From a candidate division SR1 bacterium (GTDB lineage: Bacteria; Patescibacteriota; Gracilibacteria; Absconditabacterales; Absconditicoccaceae): a DNA stretch of 47,783 bases. A program made the translations under genes and the position numbers. The notes under the pieces were generated by a model. The model made no database searches. It was not told the DNA's origin and saw only the letters and a program-made list of their open reading frames with translations. The stretch spans positions 1 through 47,783 of the forward strand of contig JAPLUV010000034.1 in the NCBI GenBank assembly GCA_026397395.1, read 5' to 3'. Shown piece by piece: positions 1 to 11,420 of this stretch (its first letter is position 1; the number at the start of each line of letters is the position of its first letter).

Positions 1-731
1 TTTAAAATATCTTTTGTCACTTTTCATAGAAATATGATATTTTTTATGTCTCTATATCTTTTTTCTCTAATATTTCAACAAACAACTATTCTCGTCGTAG
101 GGTTTCTTATTGCTAAGTCTATTAGATCTAGGAACCCCTTTGGTTTAGAATTTCTTCAAATAAAGATGAAGTCATATTTCTTCTCCGTCCCTTTTATATT
201 AAAAAAAGATAGGCTAGATGCAAATTGAGGTAATATGATACACTCTGTTTTTATTTTAAAGTTATCTATAATAAAATTTTTGATGTCTTCTCTTGGGCAT
301 ACTACAAATTTAAATCTTTTTATCGACATTCTTTCATAAAAAAAGCATATATTCTCAATAAATAGAATAATAATCTGTCGGAAAATATTTTTATAAATTT
401 TTTTTATCTTTCTAAATTGGAGTGAGAACAGACAATGTACAATAAGCATGCTTTTATCTGGTGGTCATGAAAATGCATTTGTAAATGTTGAGTTAAATAG
501 AAATATATCTCAGATCATCTTTTTCTTAGAAAAGAGATAATGAAGTGGATATACTAAGAACTCCCTTAAATAAGGGAATAGAAACAATCTATTATTGAAA
601 ACCGTTTTTCTAAGACTAATTATTTCTGTATTATATTTTTTTCTAAATACAGAATATATAGCACTAGTCCATTCACTGCCTCATCCATGTAGTTTTGTGT
701 TATACTGTTCGTCATAAATTATAATTTTCAT
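1..731 (-). CDS. Glycosyltransferase, GT4-like (3' end beyond window)
   Basis: Reads leftward from an ATG preceded directly by AAGGG and runs off the left edge with about 243 codons visible. The best marker is a stretch near residues 190-200 reading FIGRNSKPKGF, the 'GR...KG' opening of the C-terminal Rossmann domain in GT-B glycosyltransferases of group 1/GT4, followed by a strand ending IVVCG. Several in-frame TGA codons fall where glycine is natural, including GGG near residue 15. It probably transfers a sugar from a nucleotide-sugar to a surface glycan at the inner membrane. A broken flippase gene lies just upstream on the same strand, so the two look like the remains of a polysaccharide or glycoprotein-sugar cluster continuing left of the window. 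Family call from motif only. Confidence 0.75.
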
Positions 732-752
732 CCCTTAATCTTTGTTATCTTA

Positions 753-1959
753 CTAAAATCAATCTTTCATAAAAGCCCTTTTTAGATACCATTCTGTTAA
801 TAGGAAGAACACCAAATAAGACATTATTGTCGTTAGTATAGCTCAGTAATATCAGATAATTGGGATTAAGATTAGATTTCCAAATAGATTTATAGATGCG
901 CTTATAAGAAAAATAATAGTTGTTTTCTGCAATATATTAATAAAAGCATTAGTATAACAAGGGACTGACGGTAAGCTCAGAAGTTTATTATATTAAAATA
1001 ATAGATTAAAAAAATTATTATTTCTATGCCTATGACTATAAGCGTGTTGTATATAGCAATTTTTTTTAATCATCTTTTATAATTTTTTTTAATATCTTTG
1101 ATATAATTATCTTTTGCTGTTTTTGGCAATAAAATACTAAAAACTACGGATGAAACTATGGCATATATCATAGTAATCTTATATGCAAATGCGTATAATC
1201 CTAAATCATAATTGGTGCCGTGGTATCATAAGATGATCTGATCTATACTTATATATATTGATACGAAAAAATTCCCCAATCATAAGTAAAAGCCACTCTT
1301 TATACTAGAAATTAAAATTGAAAGTTTGATTGTTGCTATATTACTTATCGCTTTTTTACCCAATACAAATCATATTGATATAAACAAGCTTATCATTCAA
1401 GTTATTAAATATGCATAGAATATTCATTCTAGTCCATATCATATTCGTAATGATCATCAAATTACAATAATTATTACTATTCCATTTATTATTTTTAATA
1501 ATGCTTCATACTGCATATGTTCGCTTGGACGAAAAAAAGCCCTAATGAATTCTCATATATTGTTAATGATGGAATATCCACAATAAATTAATATTAATGT
1601 AATATAAAAATCTGGTTTCCCGATAAATTGAGATATTCATCGAACAATTCAAAATGTAATGATGCCTAAAATTATTTTCAGAAAGGTACCATTAATAAAA
1701 TACTCAGATAATCTACCCTGATCTCTACTTACCTCTCTTACCATTAGAGTAGTTAGCCCAAAATCTGTTAATATAATAAACATGGAAACAAAACTTATTA
1801 CAAAACTCATTATACCAAATTGCTCTGGTCATAACTGTTTAGCAATCTTCCTTTGCTTACTCATTCTGCAAGTAGAAGCCAAAATGTATTTTTTACTATT
1901 GTCTGCTTAGTGGAAGTATTATTCAAAAGATATGATTTGACCTTATGGAGTAGAGCCAT
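753..1959 (-). pseudogene. Polysaccharide flippase (Wzx/RfbX type), frame-broken
   Basis: Three reading frames in succession give one Wzx-like protein of about 400 residues. The start at 1959 gives KNTFWLLLAEGVSKG, the usual first helix. From about 1850 another frame gives LGPEQFGIMSFVISF and ILTDFGL...MVREVSRD, the family signature after helix 1, and stays open to a TAA at 902-904. From about 1000 downward a third frame gives SINLFGNLILIPIIGYYGA, the typical C-terminal flippase helix, ending at TAG 753-755. At least two indels or small deletions (near 1845-1875 and 945-1010) are needed. An intact homologue would move lipid-linked oligosaccharide across the inner membrane. It may be a decayed gene or an assembly error; the glycosyltransferase downstream is intact. 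Confidence 0.75.
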
Positions 1960-2168
1960 TAAACTGTTGTTGAATAACTAAATAGTTATTGCAATAGACT
2001 ACATTTTCAGCACCAGAAAACAAGTAATTCCTTATTTAAAATTCCGTTTAATTCCCCTTGTATTTCAACCATAAATACATATTTTTGTTCTAGTATGTCA
2101 ATGGCTATTTTTTTATACTATATATAGTATAGTATTTGTGCCATGTTTTAGATTCTCACTATCTCATC

Positions 2169-3641
2169 ATGAAACTATTACCCAAATCATTTACTCGCCC
2201 GATTATCATTGCTTCTTGTATACTCATAGGATGACTTCTCATTACTGGATGTGGAAATAGTCCCAAAGTAACTACCTCAGCAACTACCTTCAAAGAGGCA
2301 CAGATTTTGTATGATCTAGGAAAAAATCAAGAAGCCCTAGCCTTCTTTAATCAAAAACTTTCTAATAATAGTACTGATTTTGCTTCCTTTATCACAAGAG
2401 GGAAAATTCTAGCTAAACTTGGCCGCTACGATGATGCCATCAATGATTTCTATAAAGCATCTAAACTGGATAATAATAAATCTACCTATATGCTCTATAA
2501 ATGATTAGTAACTATGCAGTCAGCTGTTGATGTAAACGCTCTCGATGCACTTGATTTGAGTGGAACAGAAAATATGGATATGTTTACCTTCTATAAGTGT
2601 GCACTCTTCTACCAGCTAAATAAGACGAATGATGCAGGTGTCTGTCTAGATAAACTTATGGCCATAGATAATAATAATCCTCAGGGCAATTTTCTTAAAT
2701 GAATGACTCTTGTGAAGACATGAAAATACAAGGATAGCATTAAATATTTTGATAAGGCAGAGGCTGGTGGGTTAGAAACTCAAGCATTACGATCAAACAA
2801 AGGAATCGCTCTTTCTAAAATGGAACTTTCTGGTGCCGTTATTTATTTAGATAAGGCATTAGCGCTAAATAGTAATGATACAGGCGCTTTGTATGCTAAA
2901 GCATTTGCACTTTTTAGTGCAGAATCTTATAGAGATGGGATGAGCTGTATTGATAGAGCAATATCAATGAATGTAAAAAACAAAGACTATCGTATATTAA
3001 AATGAGACTTCCTTATGAGGCTAGGGAACTATGTTCAGGCGATTGCAGCGTATACTCAAGCCCTTTCTCTAGATGATAAAGATAGCAATATACTTGCTAA
3101 AAAAGCTGTTGCTGAGTATAAGGCTGGAGATGTTAAATCAATGGAGGCTACAATTTTACAAGCTAAAGACGTTGTAACAATCAATAAGTATTTAAATTTT
3201 TCTATAGCACTTATTAGAATGTCTAAATATAATGATGCCATGGTTTATATTGACCAAACATTAGCTGCAAATCCTAATAATACTTCTATTAAATTTGCAA
3301 AAGCTTTTGACTCTTATCTTCTTGGAAATTTATCTGACGCTGATAGTCGATATACTAGTCTTCGAGCTAATAAAATGGTCCCTTATGAAGCAAAAATTGT
3401 TATGGCTAATTACCTAGTAGGTAATGATGACTTTGCATGAGCATCTAAACTTATAGAAGAAGTACTCAAAGTTGATCCTACTAATGAAATGGCCCATGCT
3501 ACCAAAGTTAAATTATATATAGAGATGACTAAGGCAGGAAAATCTGTATCTGATAGTAGCTTTGATTATACTACTCCAGATGTAGTAAATAATGCACTCA
3601 GTAAACTTGGCAAATATTGGTTCTTGAAGTCTTACAGATAA
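2169..3641 (+). CDS. TPR-repeat lipoprotein
   Basis: 490 codons with six internal TGA read as Gly. Residues 1-27 are a lipoprotein signal: basic start, hydrophobic core and a lipobox ending LLITGC, so Cys27 or close to it should be lipidated. The rest is a run of about 34-residue helical repeats with the TPR pattern (for example LGRYDDAINDFYKASKLDNN, LGNYVQAIAAYTQALSLDD), about 11 units. TPR solenoids hold protein partners; an outward-facing lipidated one could scaffold envelope assembly or secretion. The only spaced glycine-rich motifs are those of TPR, and no catalytic domain is visible. It is followed by an inverted repeat at 3737-3818. Confidence 0.85.
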
Positions 3642-3736
3642 TCCCTATTCTCCTCCTATGTCTTTACCCCCACCTAACCTCCCCCTAAAATATGGGGAGG
3701 AATACAGTGGAACAATAAATCTGGTTGGAGGATAAC

Positions 3737-3818
3737 AAACCCCCTAATCCCCCTTGTCAGGGGGACTTGAAGGAAGACCATTCCCCTCCTTGACAAGGGA
3801 GGGGCTAGGGGTGGGTTT
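3737..3818. repeat. Long imperfect GC-rich inverted repeat
   Basis: Arms AAACCCCCTAATCCCCCTTG and CAAGGGAGGGGCTAGGGGTG (followed by GGTTT) pair imperfectly around an inner CCCTTGTCAGGGGG / CCCCTCCTTGACAAGGG. The element is far more GC-rich than its surroundings and stands alone between the TPR lipoprotein and the next gene. A related layout, TTGTCCTCC...GGGGGACAA, is at 14834-14976. It resembles a miniature inverted-repeat element; it has no T-tract, so it is not a plain terminator. Confidence 0.6.
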
Positions 3819-3990
3819 GAACGCGTCCCGAGAAAAATTACTATATCAATGAAAGAAATAATTCCATTCCATTGGACAAAAAGCTAAAAACGTAAAATCT
3901 GTCCAGTGTATTGGACACTTACAAAAAAATATTCTTTTTTTATTCTGTATTCATTCTTGAATTATTATATGTAATCTCTATTCTCCTCTC

Positions 3991-4749
3991 ATGTTCAAAA
4001 AACGATTTCCACTCCTCTATCGACTCTGTATCTTACAACTTATCATCCGATGATTTGCTCTCGGCAGAAGTAGTATGATTTTTCTCTGATTGCTCAATGT
4101 GATCGTTCTCTACTTTTTTCTCCCTCAGGTCAAAAGCTGGATAGATAGACAGGTCAGATATGTTCTCATAGATGGACTGCATATGCGTGATACTCAGCTG
4201 AACGAGGTTCGCGATGGGATCAAAAATGTTGTTCAGAAATATGTGATGATCTTTTCGTTGATCTATATCTTGGTTGCTGTGTTTGATTTTTTCTTTGCAA
4301 ATATTTTGTTCCTGAGTATCTGGTGATGAATCTTCTTCTTCCTTATCTCACTGCTTATCTGCTGGCAAGATGTCGTGAAGTGAATCTTTCGACTTGGCGA
4401 GAGGAAACTTGGATTATCTGATCTCATTTGGATGATCAGTGCTGTGCTGCTCTTTAGTCTACTCGTCTTTCTTCGCTGATTACCTTTTTACCAAAATTAT
4501 TTTTATAGTATCTGAATTTCTTTCGTCGTACGAATTGCATTGACGATGATGTTACAAACTATGAATCTCAAAAAAATTATTTACCAAGATATTTTTTTAC
4601 TTTGAGTAATATTGTCAACCGTTTTTTTTGTGGTATACCTCCGACATAGTTTCCCTGAGATCAAAGATTCCATGACCATACAAGAGACAGTATACCAGAC
4701 CTGAACTGATTATATAGATTGTCCGATTAATCTCTCTGGCACTATGTAA
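3991..4749 (+). CDS. Multi-pass membrane protein of unknown function
   Basis: 252 codons, TGA = Gly throughout. About six hydrophobic segments: residues 11-45, 83-115, 118-135, 148-168, 170-192 and 204-222. A charged stretch around 45-80 (IDRQVRYVLIDG...) lies between the first and second. The C-terminus carries YIDCPINLSGTM. I do not recognise the family. It is the last gene of a short plus-strand group with the TPR lipoprotein, although 350 bp and an inverted repeat separate them, and a strong terminator follows 24 bp after the stop. CGA codons fall inside predicted membrane helices, where Trp fits better than Arg. Confidence 0.7.
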
Positions 4750-4772
4750 TATTTTTTTACGAAAATTATTGA

Positions 4773-4800
4773 GAATATGCGCACAAGCATATTCTTTTTT
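4773..4800 (+). terminator. Rho-independent terminator
   Basis: Perfect stem GAATATGC / GCATATTC with a six-base loop, then six T. It lies 24 bp downstream of the membrane protein stop. Confidence 0.85.
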
Positions 4801-4931
4801 GCTTGATTTTTGTTGAAGTAAGTCTATACAATTTCACTGTATCGTTAGATTTCTACAAACAGACATGTTGTTGTGAAATCAAGCATGAAAACTAATAAGA
4901 TAACGATAGTATTTTAATCTTGTATTTGTGT

Positions 4932-6533
4932 ATGCAGCTTAATTTATTCAAAAGATATCGCCATATCATCGTTTGAATACTTTTCACCATTACTATCTTG
5001 TATATGGGTGGATTTTTTACTGTATTTGCATGATTTCTGAGAACAGGAGAATTAGGAGACTTAGTCCCTGCTTCCAACCCTGATCAAATATCCTATGGAT
5101 ATGGACTCTGAGATAATGGACGATGACGAGGTACAGGTAAATGATATATTAGTGGTGATGTAATGAATAATAGTAATGCAAGATATGCACTTGGTGTCCA
5201 AGATCATGTTGCTGTAACTACGTCTGGAAATGCTACAGCACAAACAGGAAACTTTAGTGCAGGTGCTGTAGATGTAGAGATCCCTGTTGACACTATTGTT
5301 ACCGTTGGTGGAAATGCTTGGGATGGAATAATGGATATCCCTGCGTATACAACTAGCTATGGACTAAGCAACCCTAATGATATTGTCCAATGAGTTGTTA
5401 ATCTCAATTTCAATGTTGTGGGTGGAGCTATCTTTAGTAAACCCGTCAAAATAATTATTCCTGTCATTGGAACTACTCCTACCTATGTAAGAATCCAACA
5501 TGATGGAGTATCTTGATTAACTACATTATGATTAACTCGTTCTGCTACTTCGAATTGTGCATGATGACTATCTGATGATCCTTATAATGGATGAACTATT
5601 ACGGTAAGTAATAATACCGTTACTATATATACCTGTAGAGCTTCTACTTTTGTAGCCTATACCACACCTTCCAATTCTAACAACTGATGAGGCGGTGGTT
5701 GAGGTGGATGATGAGCTGCAGCAACTCCTCAAGAAAAAGATATTTGTCCAAACGGAGACCTTTCCCCAAGTAAATATGATGGCACGTGTTTACCAGAAAG
5801 AGATTATTGTCCAAGTGGTGACCTTTCTCCAAGTCTGTATGACGGCAGCTGTAAAGCAACAAAAAAAGATATTTGTCCTAAGTGAGATCTCTCAGCAAGT
5901 TTCTATGATGGTACCTGTGACAAACCAAAAGTTAAAACGATAATTTCATCTGGTGTGATCGAAAATAATCTGTTGTCAGGTGATGCTTCCTCTGGAGCAA
6001 TAGTACCTTCTACTTCCTCTGGAGCAATAGTACCTTCTACAACGAATGATCCTAACTTCACTCAAGAATATAATGATGCATACAATTTTGCACTCTCCAA
6101 ATGACTTACTACTATGTCAACGATAGCCAAAGCAAATATGAAATGAGATCTTACCAGAGCCGCTATGGCCAAGATGATAGTAAACTATGCAATAAATGTA
6201 CTTGGTAGAACATTAGATACTACAGCTAAGTGTAACTTCACAGATATGAGTAAACAAACTCAAGAAATGAAAGATTATGCAACCAAAGCTTGTCAATTAT
6301 GACTCATGGGTAAGGATGTGACTACATTCAAACCAAATAATTTAGTAACAAGAGCACAATTATGAACTGTCCTTTCTAGAATGTTATACAATACTCCTGA
6401 TAGTGGAAAGCCATATTATACAGTACATCTAAGCGTTCTCCAAACTAATGGTGTTATAAAAGATACTACGCCTACACGTATAGAACGAAGAGCGTATCTC
6501 ATGCTCATGCTAATGAGAGCAGCCTCTAAATAG
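4932..6533 (+). CDS. Surface protein with Cys-rich repeats and C-terminal SLH-like domains (paralogue 1)
   Basis: 533 codons. Residues 10-38 form an uncleaved anchor or signal (HIIVGILFTITILYMGGFF). Residues 60-245 are a beta-rich exported region without a family I can name. Residues 252-259 are eight consecutive glycines, five from TGA. Residues 270-332 hold three copies of a DxCPxGDLSxSxYDGxC motif with paired cysteines. Residues 375-533 are the SLH-like module shared with the next two genes (AYNFALSKGLTT..., DLTRAAMAKMIVNYAINVLG, ACQLGLMG, VTRAQLGTVLSRMLYNT). SLH domains hold proteins to secondary cell-wall polymers, so this is probably an S-layer or surface-adhesion protein. No recognisable catalytic site. 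The start was chosen as the first ATG before the hydrophobic segment. Confidence 0.85.
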
Positions 6534-6600
6534 ATCGTAGGACTTAGGTCGTAGGACTTAGGAGTTCTATAACCTACTACCAACCACCTACAACCTTTAC
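6533..6600 (+). repeat. Duplicated 3' flank of SLH genes, copy 1
   Basis: Starting at the stop codon, TAGATCGTAGGACTTAGGTCGTAGGACTTAGGAG-type sequence contains a tandem GTCGTAGGACTTAGG unit followed by a pyrimidine-rich CCTACTACC...CCTACAACC stretch. Nearly the same sequence follows the second SLH gene at 11079-11150, which shows that the gene and its 3' flank were duplicated together. Confidence 0.7.
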
Positions 6601-6620
6601 TATCTAAATTAGCCCTATTT

Positions 6621-9600
6621 GTGACTAACAAAAAATCTCATAGAATAATTGCACATATTTTTCTTGTCTCCGTACTTAGTACTTTTCTATTTTTCAGCGC
6701 TCATGCTATTTTGGCTGCTGATGCACTTGCCGCTGTAGCTGCTGAAGTTACAGCAGTACCTTTTGCCGAGATTAATACATCTATTAGCATCGTTTCTCCT
6801 GAAGTTAAAAGTGAGATAACTAGTGAAGTAAAACTTGTCGTTAATGTTGCTGATTATAAACCAGAGAATGGAGACCAGCTCCAAGTGACACGACGAGTCG
6901 GAGATCCCAAAGATCCCAAAAGCCGAAAGAATATAGCAAACGGAACCTGTGATGCATTCAGTGAAGAATGTTTTGTAGGTGTGCGAAATACATACCCCAC
7001 TAATAATCTGCTAGAAAAATATCCCTATCTCCTCAAAGAGCCAAATCCTTTTGTCAAAGATGGGGTCTATAATATTCGAGTAACTATTGATAATAGACAT
7101 AGTTCAGAACCCTTTCCTATTATCGTGAACAATAGCTCCTCTGCTACGTCTGTTCCTGCTGTCGTTCCCTTTGCCAAAGTTGATAAAAATATTGTCATCC
7201 TTGCTCCTGAGATCAAAAGACAAATTTCGAATGAAACAAAACTCGTAGTACATATTACTGACTATAAGGTAGAAACCAAAGACCCTGTAGAAGTAACACG
7301 ACGAATCGGAGATCCCAAAGACCCCAGAAACCAGAAAGCTATAGCCGATGGAACCTGTGAACCATTCAGTAGAGAATGTTTTATGTGAGTACGAAATCCT
7401 TATCTTGATCCCCAATTAGCAGAAAAATATCCTTATCTCCTCAAAGAACCAAATCCTTTCGTCAAAGATGGAGTCTATAGTGTTCGAGTAACGGTAAATA
7501 ATACTAATAGCTCCGAGCCCTTTCCTATTATCATAGATACTACTCCTCCTGTGATTACGGTCAACCCTTATATCACAAACACAACAAACCAGAGTATTAC
7601 CGTGACTGCATTTACCAACGAAGGAAGTATCAATACCATGTCTCATTTGTTTACGGCGAATGATAGTTTCAATTTCGTAGCACGAGACGGCGCAGGCAAT
7701 AGTACAACCAGAACAGTGACGATTACTAACATTGATAAAACTGCTCCCACGATTACTATCCTTCCGTATACTACCTGAGCTACTAATCAAGATATTACGG
7801 TTACAGCTATGACAAACGAGGGAACATTAAATACCAAGACACATCTTTTTACGGGTAATGGCAGTTTTAATTTCATTGCTACAGATGCGGCTGGAAATGC
7901 TACAACAAAAACAGTAAGCATTACCAATATTGATAAAACGCCTCCCATTATTTCCATCACACCCTACACTAGCTGAGCCACCAATCAAAATATTCTTGTC
8001 TCTGCATCCAGTAATGAAGGGACATTACAAACTACTAGTCATCTCTTTACTGACAATGGAAGCTTTGATTTTATCGCAACAGATGCTGCTGGCAACGTAA
8101 CGAGAAGAACCGTGACGATTAGTAATATCGATAGAATCGCACCAGTTATTACTATTATTCCTTATAATACGAAACCAACTAATCAAAATATTATTGTCAA
8201 CGCAACAACGAATGAAGGAACATTACAAACAGCTAGTCATACGTTTATAGAGAATGATAAATTTACTTTCTTTGCTACAGATGCTGCTGGCAATACCAGC
8301 AACAAAACGGTAAGCATTAGTAATATCGATAGAATTGCGCCAATTATTACTATCGATCCTTATGATACCAATCCAACCAACCAAGATGTTACCATTAGCG
8401 CTTCTACAAATGAATGAACATTACAAACGGATCATCATATTTTTAGCGACAACGGAGATTTTGATTTCATTGCAACTGATGCTGCTGGAAATGTGACGAG
8501 CAAAAAAGTAACGATTAATCATATAGATAAAATTGCCCCAATTATTTCACTTGCTCCCTACGATACGAAACCAACTCATCAAGATGTTCTCGTTAATGCA
8601 ACAACGAATGAATGAACCTTAAATCAGACAAGCTACCTCTTTACTCAGAATGATAGATTTGATTTTGAGGCAACAGATGCAGCTGGAAATATTGGCTATC
8701 TCAAAGTAATAATTACTAATATAGATAAGACAGCTCCTATCATTACGATAGAGCCTTATGATACCAGTCCTACTCGTGATACTATTACCGTAAACGTTTC
8801 TACAAATAAATGAACACTGAATACGGACACACATACCTTTACGGACAACGGAAGTTTTGATTTCATCGCGACGGATGCTGCAGGTAATAGTACAACAGAA
8901 ACCGTCACTATCGATAATATAGATAGAGAACCACCAATAATTACCGTAGCTCCTTATGATACAGGGATAATAAACAAAGATATCACCGTGAGTGTCTCTA
9001 CGAACGAAGGCAGACTAAATGCTACGACTCATACCTTTACAGTGAATGGCGATTTTGATTTTATCGCAACAGATGATGCGGGCAATACTACGACCAAAAC
9101 CATTACCATTACTAATATAGATAAAATACCACCCATTATCACTATTGATCCTTATGCTAGTAACGTAACTAATCAGAATGTTACTATTACAGCATCTACG
9201 AATGAATGAACATTACAAACGTCTAGTCATACCTTTAGCGAAAATGGAGACTTTGAGTTTATTGCTACCGATGATGCTGGAAATATAACGAGTAAAAAAG
9301 TTACTATAGATCATATAGATAAAATTGCTCCAATTATTTCATTTACTCCTTACAATCAAAATCCAACTAATCAAGATATTACCGTTGTAGCATCTACGAA
9401 CGAAGGGCAGTTGAATACAACACATATGACCTTTACAGAAAATGGAAATTTTGATTTCATCGCTACCGATGAAGCAGGTAATGTAACAACCCAAAAAGTA
9501 ACGATAGATAATATAGATAAAGTACCTCCAACCATTACTATCCAACCTTATGATACAGGACTTACGAATCAAGATGTTGTCGTTACGGCTTCTAGTAATG

Positions 9601-11081
9601 AATGAACATTCAATACAATAAACCACATATTTACTGGCAATGGAAGTTTTACCTTCATTGCAACTGATGCTGCTGGTAATACTGCTAGCAAAACTATTAC
9701 GATTAATAATATAGATAAAATCCCTCCAATTATTAGTATCGATCCATACAACACAGGACTTACCAATCAAGATATTCTTGTAAAGGCAGATACTAATGAA
9801 GGAAATTTACATTATAGCAGTCACCTCTTCACCGGTAATGGAGACTTTGATTTCGTTGCTAGCGATGAAGCAGGTAATGTAACAACACAAAAAGTAACGA
9901 TAAACAATATAGATAAAGAAGCTCCTGTCATTATTGTAGATCCTTACATTAGCACTGCAACCAATCAAAACATTCTCGTAAACGTCTCAAGTAATGAGTG
10001 AATACTCAATGCAACACAACATCTCTTTACTGAGAACGGAAGCTTTGATTTCATTGCAACTGATTGAGCTGGAAATACAAGTACAACAACAGTAAACATT
10101 ACGAATATAGATAGAATTGCCCCTATCATTACCCTCAATGGAGATGCTTCAATCACCTTAACTGCGGGTGAAAGCTATAGTGAATTATGAGCTAACCGAT
10201 CAGACGCATGAGATGGCTCATGAACCGTAGATGAAGTCCTTTGATTTCTTGATACACAAACCGCTGGCAGATACACATTAATCTATACCAAGACTGATAC
10301 CGCTGGAAATATAGGTATGGCGAATAGGATGATTACCGTCAATCCTGCAGCAAAAATTATCAAACCTACCCCAACAGAAACTCCTACTCAGACCACATGA
10401 ACTGAAGGTACTTGATGAACTACTCCAGCCACAACTTCTCCAGCAAATAATTGATGAGGATGAGGTGGATGATGAAGTAACATAAACTGATCATGAACTT
10501 CAACTTCATCATGAAATACCACAGGGAAAGTAGTCAGTATTATTTCTTCTGGACAGATAGAAAATAATTTGTTGAGTGGTACTGCCAATACTGGTCCAAT
10601 ATTTAGTCAAGAATATATTGATGCCTATACGTTTGCTTTTGCCAATGGCATCACAACCAAAGCTCCTATCGAACAGGCTAATATGACCTGAGGTTTAGCG
10701 AGATCTCATATGGCCAAGATGATAGCTAATTATGCCATTAATGTCCTTCACAAAACACCAAATACCTCTATCATTTGTTCATTTGCTGATCTCAGTGGAC
10801 AAACTGCTGAAATGCAGAGTTATATAGTCCAATCCTGCCAACTCTGATTGATGGGCCAACATATCCAAAATTTCTATCCTACTGGCAAGGTAACGAGAGC
10901 AGAGTTATGAACTGTTCTTTCTAGAATGTTGTATAATACCCTTGAAAGCAATGATGGAAATCCTTATTATCTTGTTCACCTCAATGTACTCAAAGCGAAT
11001 GGTGTGATTACCAATACGGATCCAAATTTGTTTGAGCTAAGAGCTTACCTAATGATAATGCTTATGAGAGCAGCTACATAG
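6621..11081 (+). CDS. Giant surface protein: 13 Ig-like repeats plus SLH-like domains (paralogue 2)
   Basis: 1486 codons from GTG (no ATG fits; MTNKKSHRIIAHIFLVSVLS is a good signal peptide, cleavage near AILAADA). Two copies of a ~125-residue module (about 50-175 and 185-308) with VGDPKDP, NGTC and KYPYLLKEPNPF. Residues 308-1166 hold 13 tandem ~66-residue beta-sandwich-like repeats with the consensus PPxITIxPY, TNQxITVxAxTNEG, FDFIATDAAGN, TVTIxNIDK. Residues 1167-1240 look like a DUF5011-type domain (GRYTLIYTKTDTAGN). Residues 1275-1285 are a glycine run, mostly TGA. Residues 1328-1486 are the SLH-like module. A long stalk holding an N-terminal head away from the wall, for adhesion or host contact, is the likely arrangement; the function is inferred from architecture only. 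Confidence 0.9.
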
Positions 11082-11150
11082 ATCGTAGAACTTAGGTCGT
11101 AGGACTTGGGAGTTCTATAAACCTACTACCCATCACCCACAACCTACTTG
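11079..11150 (+). repeat. Duplicated 3' flank of SLH genes, copy 2
   Basis: Near-copy of 6533-6600: TAGATCGTAGAACTTAGGTC, then TAGGACTTGGGAGTTCTAT and a CCTACTACCC...CCTAC stretch. Some 260 bp of unrelated sequence separate it from the third SLH gene. Confidence 0.7.
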
Positions 11151-11261
11151 CTATCTATCACATACTCCATGGATTGAGCCTGTCTATCGTAGACAGAGGG
11201 ATTTTGGGACGATAAAATATTCTTCGTCAATTTCCAATTCTCCATATATTTTTCCTAGAAG

Positions 11262-11321
11262 TATACTGAACCGCCATGAAAATCTGAAGAATGAGGATTT
11301 TATGGATGATTCAGTTATACG
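11262..11321. repeat. Long hairpin between SLH genes
   Basis: GTATACTGAA...CCATGAAAATC pairs with GATTTTATGG...TTCAGTTATAC around TGAAGAATGAG, giving imperfect arms of about 25 bp. It has no T-tract and sits in the 340-bp gap upstream of paralogue 3, where I see no gene. Either an RNA leader structure or a small inverted-repeat element. Confidence 0.5.
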
Positions 11322-11420
11322 GACCCCTTGAGAAACTTTAATTTTGAGTGAAACGATAAAATTGAAGATTTCGAAAGCGGTATGGTATAACTCCTTTACT
11401 TATCTAAATCAGTTTTTTTC

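Noticed and set aside
5695-5943. 82-codon open frame in SLH paralogue 1 in another phase
   Set aside because: The main frame contains the Cys-rich repeats with regular spacing and in-frame TGA-Gly; the other phase is incidental.
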